Made by a program: the position numbers and the translations under genes
The notes under the pieces: model-generated
What the model saw: only the letters and a program-made list of their open reading frames with translations
Told to the model about the DNA's origin: nothing
Database searches by the model: none
In this document: one piece after another, positions 49,752 through 55,210 of the stretch
Layout: each line of letters opens with the position of its first letter
How positions within the stretch are numbered: position 1 is the stretch's first letter
From: a virus
IMG/VR virus record: IMGVR_UViG_3300049053_000107
Location: 1 to 55,210 of that record
Reading direction: 5' to 3' (one strand)
DNA: 55,210 nucleotides

Positions 49752-50167
49752 TACAGTGCGTTTAGGTCGTTGATAAATGCGGCTCTGTCTTTCTCTGCCA
49801 CTTCGGACACTGAAGGATAGCCGTATTTGTCCAGGATGGCTTTTACTTTCTTATTATCCTTTGTTCTCTCAGCAGCTTTTTTAGCAGCAGCACGTAACTG
49901 TTCCAACGTAACTTTTACGTCCGGGGCACTGTGTACAAAATGGGCTTCAGTTTCTTCGTCCTTTTCATCTTCATTTTGCGTCGATGCAGGCGTAGAAGTT
50001 TGTTGTAATGGTAATTCGGGAACAGGCTTTTTGCTCCTGCCTTTTGAGGTCTTTGGAGATTCAACAATAGGCTCAGAAGTTTCTTTGATACCAACCAGGG
50101 CATTAGTCAGGCCTTGCAATAATTCTGCAAGTTCAGGCGAAGGGGTAATTGTTAATGTGAAGTTCAT
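49751..50167 (-). CDS. Phage protein with P/S/T/E-rich linker and C-terminal helical domain
   Basis: 138 aa. Residues 30-85 are low complexity (ETSEPIVESPKTSKGRSK; EDEKDEETEAHF); the C-terminal 55 residues (TLEQLRAAAKKAAERTKDNK then VKAILDKYGYPSVSEVAEKD) form a helical domain common next to DUF2800/DUF2815 genes. Overlaps the DUF2800 gene by 1 nt (TAATG). Confidence 0.55.
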   Translation of the reverse strand: MNFTLTITPSPELAELLQGLTNALVGIKETSEPIVESPKTSKGRSKKPVPELPLQQTSTPASTQNEDEKDEETEAHFVHSAPDVKVTLEQLRAAAKKAAERTKDNKKVKAILDKYGYPSVSEVAEKDRAAFINDLNAL

Positions 50168-50231
50168 ATTTGTAAATTGATTGTTAACGATTTCGGTTGT
50201 GCATTCACGTTACTTTAACAGGATAGGGCCT

Positions 50232-50259
50232 AAAAAAGGCCTCTGTAGACACAAAGGCC
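50232..50259 (-). terminator. Rho-independent terminator
   Basis: On the minus strand GGCCTTTGT-GTCT-ACAGAGGCC (50259 to 50238), a 9-bp stem with one G-T pair, followed by TTTTTT (50237-50232). It ends the transcript of the 50279-52664 early genes. Confidence 0.8.
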
Positions 50260-50278
50260 GTGTTCTTTGACTTTGAAA

Positions 50279-50542
50279 TTATACTGTGCTGATACTAAAA
50301 TTTTCAGTTAGCTCTACTTCTAAAATGGCATCATAAGCACTCTCACCTATAATAAGTTTAGTAAGTGTTGGACTAACATCTGCCTGTTGCTGTACGTGCT
50401 GAATAAACAAATCCAGTTTATCAGGTGTGTTAATTGATTTGATCGCATGCACATAAGGGTTATCGCCCTGTACGGCTTGCAGCTTATCGTAAATCCGTTT
50501 TCTTTTGTCGTCAAGTTTTGCTTTATCTTGTTCAGTAAGCAT
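50279..50542 (-). CDS. Unknown early protein
   Basis: 87 aa, helical (KAKLDDKRKRIYDKLQAV; DLFIQHVQQQADVSPTLTKL). Last gene before the terminator at 50232. No family recognised. Confidence 0.5.
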   Translation of the reverse strand: MLTEQDKAKLDDKRKRIYDKLQAVQGDNPYVHAIKSINTPDKLDLFIQHVQQQADVSPTLTKLIIGESAYDAILEVELTENFSISTV

Positions 50543-50554
50543 AAGATATTTGGT

Positions 50555-50668
50555 TTAGTTTTTTATCACTTTTAATTTGCCTTTACTGTTAATCCGCATT
50601 TTTCTTTTTGGTGGGATGCTTAACAAGCAACACAGTAAAAAGCCGGTTATGAATCCTATTAAAAACAT
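50555..50668 (-). CDS. 37-aa single-helix membrane protein
   Basis: MFLIGFITGFLLCCLLSI followed by a basic tail (PPKRKMRINSKGKLKVIKN). The ATG at 50668 is 4 nt after the stop of the next upstream gene, and the ORF fills the gap between two accepted genes. Small phage membrane peptide of unknown role. Confidence 0.45.
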   Translation of the reverse strand: MFLIGFITGFLLCCLLSIPPKRKMRINSKGKLKVIKN

Positions 50669-50672
50669 AGGT

Positions 50673-50888
50673 TTAGTATTTTCTTGAGGCTGATAATTTC
50701 CAAACTTTTAAACAGCTATCTGACAATGCTGTAAACTTCTTTTTCCTTTCCCACTTCTGTACATTTTCGGGTGTTGCTTTTGGGCATATTGCACAACCAA
50801 AAACAGCAGTAAGCACCAGTGTCCAGATTATGATACTGATAATTGTAACTACAATCCAGGTAAGGCCTTTTACTGCTGCTGGTTTCAT
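50673..50888 (-). CDS. Small membrane protein
   Basis: 71 aa from the ATG at 50888 (MKPAAVKGLTWIVVTIIS), which overlaps the preceding stop (TAATG). One transmembrane helix (about 9-32) followed by CAICPK and a basic tail. Unknown function. Confidence 0.5.
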   Translation of the reverse strand: MKPAAVKGLTWIVVTIISIIIWTLVLTAVFGCAICPKATPENVQKWERKKKFTALSDSCLKVWKLSASRKY

Positions 50889-51619
50889 TACGCTGCTTTT
50901 AATTTTTTGTGCGCTATATAATCGCTCCATTGCTTAGCTATTGCATACCCAATCCCTTCATATGTTTTGCTCCTTTTCTTACCTCTGTCGTCGCAAGGGC
51001 TCTCTCTGTTTTGGCCGCTATCGGTTTGGTTAGCCCATCTTTTTTTGCCGTTAACAATTCTTGGTTCTATTAAAAAGGTTGGTTCTAACAGCGGTAGGTT
51101 TTGAAGCCACAAACAAGTAGACTTGCTCGCATCATGACCAAATTGATAGGGCTGAATAATTTGCGACGGCTGAACACCGATAGTTCTTTTCGGAAACACC
51201 TCCCATCTTTCGGATCCTATGCCGCCAACATATCTAAAAATCCTTGTGCTAATGCAACCAATAGGGTTTTCAATGGCTATAAAATCTATCGGTGCATTCA
51301 TAAGGCGTTTTACAAATTCAAGTGCTTTTTCTCTCGCTTGTCGCCGCGCTTCACCTACCAATGTTGACGACTTTACTTTTTGATGATAAGGCCCATCACT
51401 ATACGCCCATTCAGCAGATACAGTGAGATAAGTACAAGGCGGATGAGCAATCATTAAATCCCATCCTTCATTTAAATGGTTCAACACATCGTCTTTTATA
51501 TGCCATTCGGGATGTCCGCCACTGCAATCAAGTACATCACATGAATAGGCCTCGTGTCCTAACCCACGAAAAGCTTTACACACGACCTGGCTTTCTTCAC
51601 ATGCGATAAGAATTTTCAT
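50888..51619 (-). CDS. DNA cytosine methyltransferase-like protein
   Basis: 243 aa. N-terminal KILIACEESQVVCKAFRGLG (motif I-like), GHEAYSCDVLDCSGG (D of motif II), MIAHPPCTYL with the catalytic-type PPC (60-62) and IAIENPIG with ENP (117-119). This is the compact phage protein related to C5 cytosine methyltransferases. It lacks an obvious target-recognition domain, so activity is unproven. Confidence 0.7.
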   Translation of the reverse strand: MKILIACEESQVVCKAFRGLGHEAYSCDVLDCSGGHPEWHIKDDVLNHLNEGWDLMIAHPPCTYLTVSAEWAYSDGPYHQKVKSSTLVGEARRQAREKALEFVKRLMNAPIDFIAIENPIGCISTRIFRYVGGIGSERWEVFPKRTIGVQPSQIIQPYQFGHDASKSTCLWLQNLPLLEPTFLIEPRIVNGKKRWANQTDSGQNRESPCDDRGKKRSKTYEGIGYAIAKQWSDYIAHKKLKAA

Positions 51620-51837
51620 TACGCTGTGTGTTTACTCGGTGAAAAAAGAGGTAATACTTTACCTTTTGTTTTTTTGAGTTTGATCACTTTATTAACGATC
51701 TCCTGCAAATCTTCTTTCTCAATGCTTACTGCCACCAGCAAGCTTCTGCTCATTGCAGTGCTTTCTCCAATTACTTTGTACTTCATACCTTCAATAAGTG
51801 GTAAGTCGTCTGGTTCAATAACAATTGCGCCGGTCAT
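51619..51837 (-). CDS. Unknown small early protein
   Basis: 72 aa; beta-rich N-terminus and a basic helix (EIVNKVIKLKKTKGKVLP). Overlaps the methyltransferase-like start by 1 nt. No family recognised. Confidence 0.5.
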   Translation of the reverse strand: MTGAIVIEPDDLPLIEGMKYKVIGESTAMSRSLLVAVSIEKEDLQEIVNKVIKLKKTKGKVLPLFSPSKHTA

Positions 51838-51851
51838 GGTCTAGGTTAGTT

Positions 51852-51989
51852 TTAGTTATATCTCATTGCGTATTCCAGGTACAGCATTTTAGCAACTATC
51901 ATATCGTTTTCATTTTCAAAAGGAAGTTCAACAGCTTTGGCATACTGCTTTACACAACCCATAAACGATATGTGGTAAAGCTGAATCAT
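51852..51989 (-). CDS. 45-aa early protein
   Basis: MIQLYHISFMGCVKQYAKAV ... MLYLEYAMRYN. Its ATG overlaps the TGA of the 51-aa gene upstream (ATGA), matching the operon's spacing style. Helical, unknown function. Confidence 0.5.
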   Translation of the reverse strand: MIQLYHISFMGCVKQYAKAVELPFENENDMIVAKMLYLEYAMRYN

Positions 51990-52141
51990 ACGGCAAGCGA
52001 TCGTGCGAACTTTTTAATTTCTTCAGTAATACAATTCTTAGCCTGGTCAATCGTGTCAAAGGTTTCTCCCAAGGCTTCCCATTTACCATTGTCTGTTTTC
52101 TTAATTAGACAACCCTTGTAATTGATGAAATTCAGGCTCAT
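51986..52141 (-). CDS. 51-aa early protein
   Basis: MSLNFINYKGCLIKKTDNGK, then WEALGETFDTIDQAKNCITE, EIKKFARSLAV. Short beta strands and a helix, similar in shape to other small phage proteins of the W-x-A-x-G...D-A-K-x-x-I type. Overlaps the next upstream gene by 41 nt in another frame and the next downstream gene by 4 nt. Confidence 0.5.
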   Translation of the reverse strand: MSLNFINYKGCLIKKTDNGKWEALGETFDTIDQAKNCITEEIKKFARSLAV

Positions 52142-52385
52142 TATTTTGTTCAACTCTTCCATATTCCTTTTTTATAAAAACTTCGTTTATGCTTTCCAGT
52201 AAGTACCAAAATCCATCTTTCTTTTTCTCCCATTTCACATAACCGTTTCGCCTTGCTACTCTCATTCCTTCCTGATCCCAACCTGTCAGCTTTGTAATTA
52301 CCGGCGACTTCACCCACGTCTTTTTTTGTGTTGTCAGTTCCTTAACCAATCGCTCTAACTTCTTAACTCTTTCTTCCAGTTCCAT
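52101..52385 (-). CDS. Coiled-coil plus winged-helix-like DNA-binding protein
   Basis: 94 aa. N-terminal heptads (ELEERVKKLERLVKELTTQK), then SPVITKLTGWDQEGMRVARR and GYVKWEKKKDGFWYLLESI, similar to small excisionase/MerR-like helix-turn-helix proteins with a short wing. Located just downstream of the lytic promoter. Possibly an excisionase-type or early regulator. Confidence 0.5.
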   Translation of the reverse strand: MELEERVKKLERLVKELTTQKKTWVKSPVITKLTGWDQEGMRVARRNGYVKWEKKKDGFWYLLESINEVFIKKEYGRVEQNNEPEFHQLQGLSN

Positions 52386-52439
52386 TGTGATTAAGTTAAC
52401 AGGGGCTTTAGATTTTAGTTTTCAAACGGTTATCTAGTT

Positions 52440-52664
52440 TTATGCTGTTAAACCACCACGCACTTTAGCTATCGTTTCAGGTAATGCTGTACCTCTGGCT
52501 ATCAGGTCTCTTATGGTGCTTTCGTGTAAATCCACTTTCCTTGCAAACGCCCGGAGTTTTCCATAGCCAAGCGTGATCTGCCTTAGCGCTTTAAGTTCTT
52601 GCGTGGTTAATTCTTCTATGACAAAACCCTCTTGGTTTTCGATATTGAGCTTAGAATCGTACAT
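52440..52664 (-). CDS. Small HTH protein opposite the repressor (Cro-like)
   Basis: 74 aa. ALRQITLGYGKLRAFARKVD followed by LHESTIRDLIARGTALPETI is a helix-turn-helix with recognition helix near ESTIRDLIARG. It is the first gene on the minus strand after the operator/promoter at 52701-52733, divergent from the XRE repressor, the usual place for a Cro-type protein. Confidence 0.6.
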   Translation of the reverse strand: MYDSKLNIENQEGFVIEELTTQELKALRQITLGYGKLRAFARKVDLHESTIRDLIARGTALPETIAKVRGGLTA

Positions 52665-52680
52665 TTAATTCAAGTTTGGA

Positions 52681-52698
52681 TTGTAGTAACAATTACAA
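52681..52698. repeat. Inverted repeat TTGTA-N8-TACAA in the lysogeny switch
   Basis: 5-bp arms around an 8-nt spacer in the 5' untranslated region of the minus-strand early transcript, near its expected start. Possible second operator. Confidence 0.35.
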
Positions 52699-52700
52699 CT

Positions 52701-52733
52701 CAAATATACGGGAAGTAATTTCCCATTTCCAAA
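52701..52733 (-). promoter_or_regulatory. Early (lytic-direction) Bacteroidota-type promoter
   Basis: On the minus strand TTTG (52733-52730), 21-nt spacer, TATATTTG (52708-52701). This matches the known Bacteroidota consensus TTTG-N19-21-TAnnTTTG exactly. It points to the Cro-like gene and the early operon, with a start site expected near 52694. Confidence 0.75.
52710..52724. promoter_or_regulatory. Operator-like palindrome GGGAA-N5-TTCCC
   Basis: GGGAAGTAATTTCCC lies entirely in the spacer between the -33 and -7 boxes of the early promoter. A further CGGGAA half site follows 30 bp away (52739-52744). Bound repressor would occlude RNA polymerase. Confidence 0.65.
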
Positions 52734-52777
52734 TATTTCGGGAACTATTTTTACATATTTATTTTAATAATACTTAA

Positions 52778-53197
52778 TTGGCTGAAGAAACTTTACTTAA
52801 TACGATTGGAGCAAGACTAAAGAAAGTACAGGCGGACTTAAACCTGAAGGTTGAGGATATGGCTATTAAAATAGGCATGGATAGAGGCCAGCTCGGAAAG
52901 GTTTTAAATGATAAGTTGGGTGTTACCACAAAGCAGGTCTTAGAAATTAGTTCCCAATTCGGTGTAAGAACGGGGTGGATTTTAGAAGGAGAGTTACCTG
53001 TATATGTGCAAAAAAAATCCGGCAACCAGGAGTTACCGGATCATTACTTACCAACCCTAAGTAAACACGTTAGTCAAGCTTTTTCTAATTTACAGGAAGC
53101 CATGAAAATGCTTCCGCAACCAATGGGGCCAGAAATAACCGCCGTTGGGGATGCGGCTTTTCGGAAGGGCAAAAAGAATAAGCAAGAAAAGCAATAG
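52778..53197 (+). CDS. XRE-family phage repressor (CI-like)
   Basis: 139 aa, TTG start (the previous in-frame codon is TAA; the next ATG is at codon 28). HTH at about residues 8-62 (ARLKKVQADLNLKVEDMAIK; DRGQLGKVLNDKLGVTTKQV), with a helical C-terminus and a basic K-rich end. Divergent from the Cro-like gene across the operator region. No peptidase (LexA-like) domain is present, so induction would not be by RecA-stimulated self-cleavage. Confidence 0.7.
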   Translation: MAEETLLNTIGARLKKVQADLNLKVEDMAIKIGMDRGQLGKVLNDKLGVTTKQVLEISSQFGVRTGWILEGELPVYVQKKSGNQELPDHYLPTLSKHVSQAFSNLQEAMKMLPQPMGPEITAVGDAAFRKGKKNKQEKQ

Positions 53198-53561
53198 GGC
53201 ATTTGTGTTTAAATGGGCAATTGCTACATTTTGTCGTAGTGCTCAAATTAGCGCTCATAGTACTCGATTTTTTGTTGATGCCACCTTAAAAGAAGCCAGA
53301 TGCCCTGTTCCGGTATTTCTAAAAAGGACGTCGAAGATAAGGCTAAATGCTAATTTTTTTAGCGGTTGTTTTGATGTTAAATAAACACTATTTATTAACA
53401 GGTTTTTCCACATATCGGTGTTTTATAGGTTAGCAAAAAGAAGGGCCGAAGATCGTTGGAGAGCATGGTAATTAATCTTATAACTGGTTAATTGGTGTTA
53501 AAACATGGATGAGTTGGAAACTGTTTAACTAAGATATTATTTTACTCTAAAAATTTTAAAC
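53198..53561. other. Intergenic region with palindrome and DnaA-box-like repeats
   Basis: 364 bp between the repressor and the exported-protein gene. It contains an RCTAA-N5-TTAGY-type site (53348-53364) and TTATTAACA (53392-53400) and TTTTCCACA (53404-53412), which resemble DnaA boxes. A 79-aa plus-strand reading frame overlaps it but shows no family features. The attachment site could also be near here, but I see no clear core repeat. Confidence 0.4.
53348..53364. promoter_or_regulatory. Palindromic operator-like site TGCTAA-N5-TTAGCG (copy e)
   Basis: TGCTAATTTTTTTAGCG: GCTAA/TTAGC pair perfectly around TTTTT. Fifth member of the set; lies between the repressor and the exported-protein gene. 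Confidence 0.5.
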
Positions 53562-54017
53562 ATGAAATCAATTTTGACTTTGACAGTGTTACTTTTTACA
53601 ATAACTTCTTTTGCTCAAATACAAGTAGGCGAACCTGAAAAAAGAGTAGTTGTAAGTGAGTTAAAGCCTATGGGTAAGTTCACCGCAGAACTGTCTTATA
53701 AATTAGAAGGGAGAGATACTTTGTACAGATTGATGTTAGCGAATGATAAGTTCAAAACATTAACCGATTTATACTCCGTTCACTTCAGTGGTGAGGAAGG
53801 TACACTTGATAAACTGTACAGCATAATGAAATCGGTTTTCGCAAAAGAGAATGCTAAAAATAAGGAATACAAAGTAAATTTTAAATTAGGCGAAACTGAA
53901 GTTATTGTAAGCAATTACAGAACAACAGGTATTACTTTTTGTATGTTTTTTACTACTGAAGGTTATACGCTTCTTAATGAAAAAAGCATTGATAAGTTAT
54001 TTGCTAAAGGTAAATGA
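53562..54017 (+). CDS. Exported protein, lysogen-expressed candidate
   Basis: 151 aa. Signal peptide MKSILTLTVLLFTITSFAQ with a likely cut before Q, then a small secreted domain (RVVVSELKPMGKFTAELSYK; FKLGETEVIVSNYRTTGITF). Same strand as the repressor, which is expressed in the lysogen, so it may be a lysogenic conversion gene. No family recognised. Confidence 0.55.
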   Translation: MKSILTLTVLLFTITSFAQIQVGEPEKRVVVSELKPMGKFTAELSYKLEGRDTLYRLMLANDKFKTLTDLYSVHFSGEEGTLDKLYSIMKSVFAKENAKNKEYKVNFKLGETEVIVSNYRTTGITFCMFFTTEGYTLLNEKSIDKLFAKGK

Positions 54018-54115
54018 GACGTAATCCTTACAACTCAAATGATCGGTGGATAGGCACTTTAGTTTTCGGAGTGATCGCTTGTATTGTTGCAGTTATAGCA
54101 AAGGCTTGTTCATAA
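54014..54115 (+). CDS. 33-aa membrane peptide
   Basis: MRRNPYNSNDRWIGTLVFG then a hydrophobic helix (VIACIVAVIA) and KACS. Its ATG overlaps the preceding TGA (ATGA), and its stop overlaps the convergent integrase stop region by 6 nt. Unknown function. Confidence 0.45.
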   Translation: MRRNPYNSNDRWIGTLVFGVIACIVAVIAKACS

Positions 54116-55210
54116 ATCTTTCCAGGCTTTATCAGTTTCCAATCGTATTTTCTCAGGAGTGATATAGCTGTAGTTTTTTTCAAACACAGCAAGCGTTATA
54201 CCCATAAGCTTAGCAGCCGTTTCAGAACTTACACCGCGTTCTAAACACATGGTTACTGCGAATGTCTTACGTCCGCAATGGGTAGTTAGTTTTTTATCAA
54301 TCTTCAAATACCCAGCGATCTTTTTAAGGTGTGCATTTATAGTAGGTTCGGACAAATATAATTTTGTTTCTTTCATCATTTTCAGCACTTCCAAAAGTCG
54401 AATATGCAGAGGGACATTTACCCAGACTTTGTTTTTTGCAGCTCTGAGCGATATGTTCCGTTCTTTTATTTTAGCCTCAACAAATTCTTTCCAATCACTT
54501 AACCTGAGCCCGGTATAACAAGCGAATAAAAAATACAGTGCGGATTGCTTCAGTGTAGCATGATCTGTTTCTACAGTATACTCATGCCATTTAATAACTT
54601 CTTTAAAAGTCAGATATGCTTTATTGCCTCCTGTAGTTTTAGGCATTTCGAATTGAGAGAAAGGATACACTTCAATTATCCCTTTTTTCCTGGCTGCATT
54701 AAACAGGGTACGGATCGTTCTAAATATAAGATTGCGATAATTTCCTTTATTGTCTGTGCCTTGCCTGGTTTTTACATTTTTAGGGTCCTGCATCCACTCA
54801 TCAAAATTGGTTAAGAAATCAACAGTTATTTCTTCAAAGGAAAGCAATTCACCTGCGTACTCTTTTAATTTACGTAAGTGTTTATCGTAGTTAGTAAGTG
54901 TAGATCTTGATTTATTATTTTTCACCTGGCGTTTGAACTGTTCAGCAAATTGGTAAATGTCATGTAGTTTACCGGCATGTAGATCCTTCACTCCTTTCGC
55001 TGATAAACCTTTACCTTTTACACTGGCGTTTATCAACTCCTGCAGTACTTCTTTTTTCTTATTGGTAATGTCCAGGTTAATTTGAGCATGCAGTTTATGC
55101 GCTTCTTTCACTAACTCTAAATTTGCATCCCACATTTTTGGTGGTATGGAATAACCAGTAGATGTGAATGAAGTTTTACGATTGACAGTAACACGTAAAT
55201 AAATAGGCAT
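54110..55210 (-). CDS. Tyrosine recombinase (phage integrase), 5' end probably truncated
   Basis: 366 aa within the window; the first residues (MPIYLRVTVNRKTSF) correspond to the inside of the arm-binding domain of related integrases, so the true start is probably beyond 55210. SAM-like core-binding domain around 85-190. Catalytic set: R236 (CYTGLRLSDW), H311 and R314 (THCGRKTF), Y347 or Y349 (EKNYSYI). The usual second His (L-G-H) is Ile here (LMGIT). Integrates the phage; attP is usually near this gene, but no core site can be identified from one side. Confidence 0.85.
   Translation of the reverse strand: MPIYLRVTVNRKTSFTSTGYSIPPKMWDANLELVKEAHKLHAQINLDITNKKKEVLQELINASVKGKGLSAKGVKDLHAGKLHDIYQFAEQFKRQVKNNKSRSTLTNYDKHLRKLKEYAGELLSFEEITVDFLTNFDEWMQDPKNVKTRQGTDNKGNYRNLIFRTIRTLFNAARKKGIIEVYPFSQFEMPKTTGGNKAYLTFKEVIKWHEYTVETDHATLKQSALYFLFACYTGLRLSDWKEFVEAKIKERNISLRAAKNKVWVNVPLHIRLLEVLKMMKETKLYLSEPTINAHLKKIAGYLKIDKKLTTHCGRKTFAVTMCLERGVSSETAAKLMGITLAVFEKNYSYITPEKIRLETDKAWKDL

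Noticed and set aside
53145-53384. 79-aa plus-strand ORF after the repressor
   Set aside because: It overlaps the repressor 3' end and the operator region, has no domain-like pattern, and shows no clear translation start.
1-55210. Closed circular phage genome across the window ends
   Set aside because: Joining the ends would place a TAG directly before the integrase ATG and leave the integrase without its usual N-terminal part, so the ends look like a cut, not a circle junction.
1-55210. tRNA or other structured RNA genes
   Set aside because: No cloverleaf-like segment or known riboswitch core was recognised in the intergenic regions; a covariance-model search would be needed to exclude small ones.

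Overview
The window looks like most of a temperate, siphovirus-type phage of a Bacteroidota host, probably integrated as a prophage. The evidence for the host is AT-rich DNA, few Shine-Dalgarno-like sites, many TAATG/ATGA stop-start overlaps, a promoter of the Bacteroidota type (TTTG-N21-TATATTTG), exported proteins whose mature end would begin with Q, and a SprB-like repeat in a tail protein. Almost all genes lie on the minus strand. The exceptions are a small-gene cassette at 32.7-34.9 kb, one zinc-ribbon gene at 7.5 kb, and the repressor with two small genes near the integrase. Both window ends coincide with ORF ends, and the integrase is probably cut at its N-terminus.

Reading the minus strand from right to left: a tyrosine recombinase (54.1-55.2 kb); a lysogeny switch with a TTG-start XRE repressor (+) facing a small HTH gene (-), with a palindromic operator inside the lytic-direction promoter; small early genes; a cytosine-methyltransferase-like protein; a DUF2800 nuclease-like protein; a DUF2815 ssDNA-binding protein; a diversity-generating retroelement (DGR, 45.8-47.8 kb); a family A DNA polymerase; a Dam-like adenine methyltransferase; a run of small unknown genes; a VirE/VapE-type primase-helicase whose 3' end merges into an iteron array; a VRR-NUC nuclease; and a SNF2-type helicase.

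The packaging and structural block follows: small-terminase-like protein, large terminase (terL), portal, scaffold, major capsid protein, neck/tail-completion proteins, a tail assembly chaperone with a canonical A_AAA_AAC -1 frameshift site, tape measure, tail hub with a SprB-like repeat, fibres, an SGNH hydrolase, a beta-helix lipoprotein, a membrane/holin/spanin cluster, an M15-type endolysin, and a tail spike with a clan-A glycoside-hydrolase-like domain.

The most notable system is the DGR. It has a reverse transcriptase with the DGR-type GxxxSQ motif, a template repeat (TR, 46866-46928), and two variable repeats (VRs) in two paralogous small target genes. Over 63 aligned positions, every TR/VR difference (13 in VR1, 14 in VR2) falls on a TR adenine of the coding strand, and none of the 45 other positions differs. 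The targets are small proteins of unknown fold inside the replication region, not tail fibres. A second notable feature is a layer of intergenic palindromes: five RCTAA-N5-TTAGY sites, two GGTATAC-type palindromes, and single GGGAA-N5-TTCCC and AGGTTA-N5-TAACCT sites. A repeated GTCAATC leader also precedes the genes of the plus-strand cassette.
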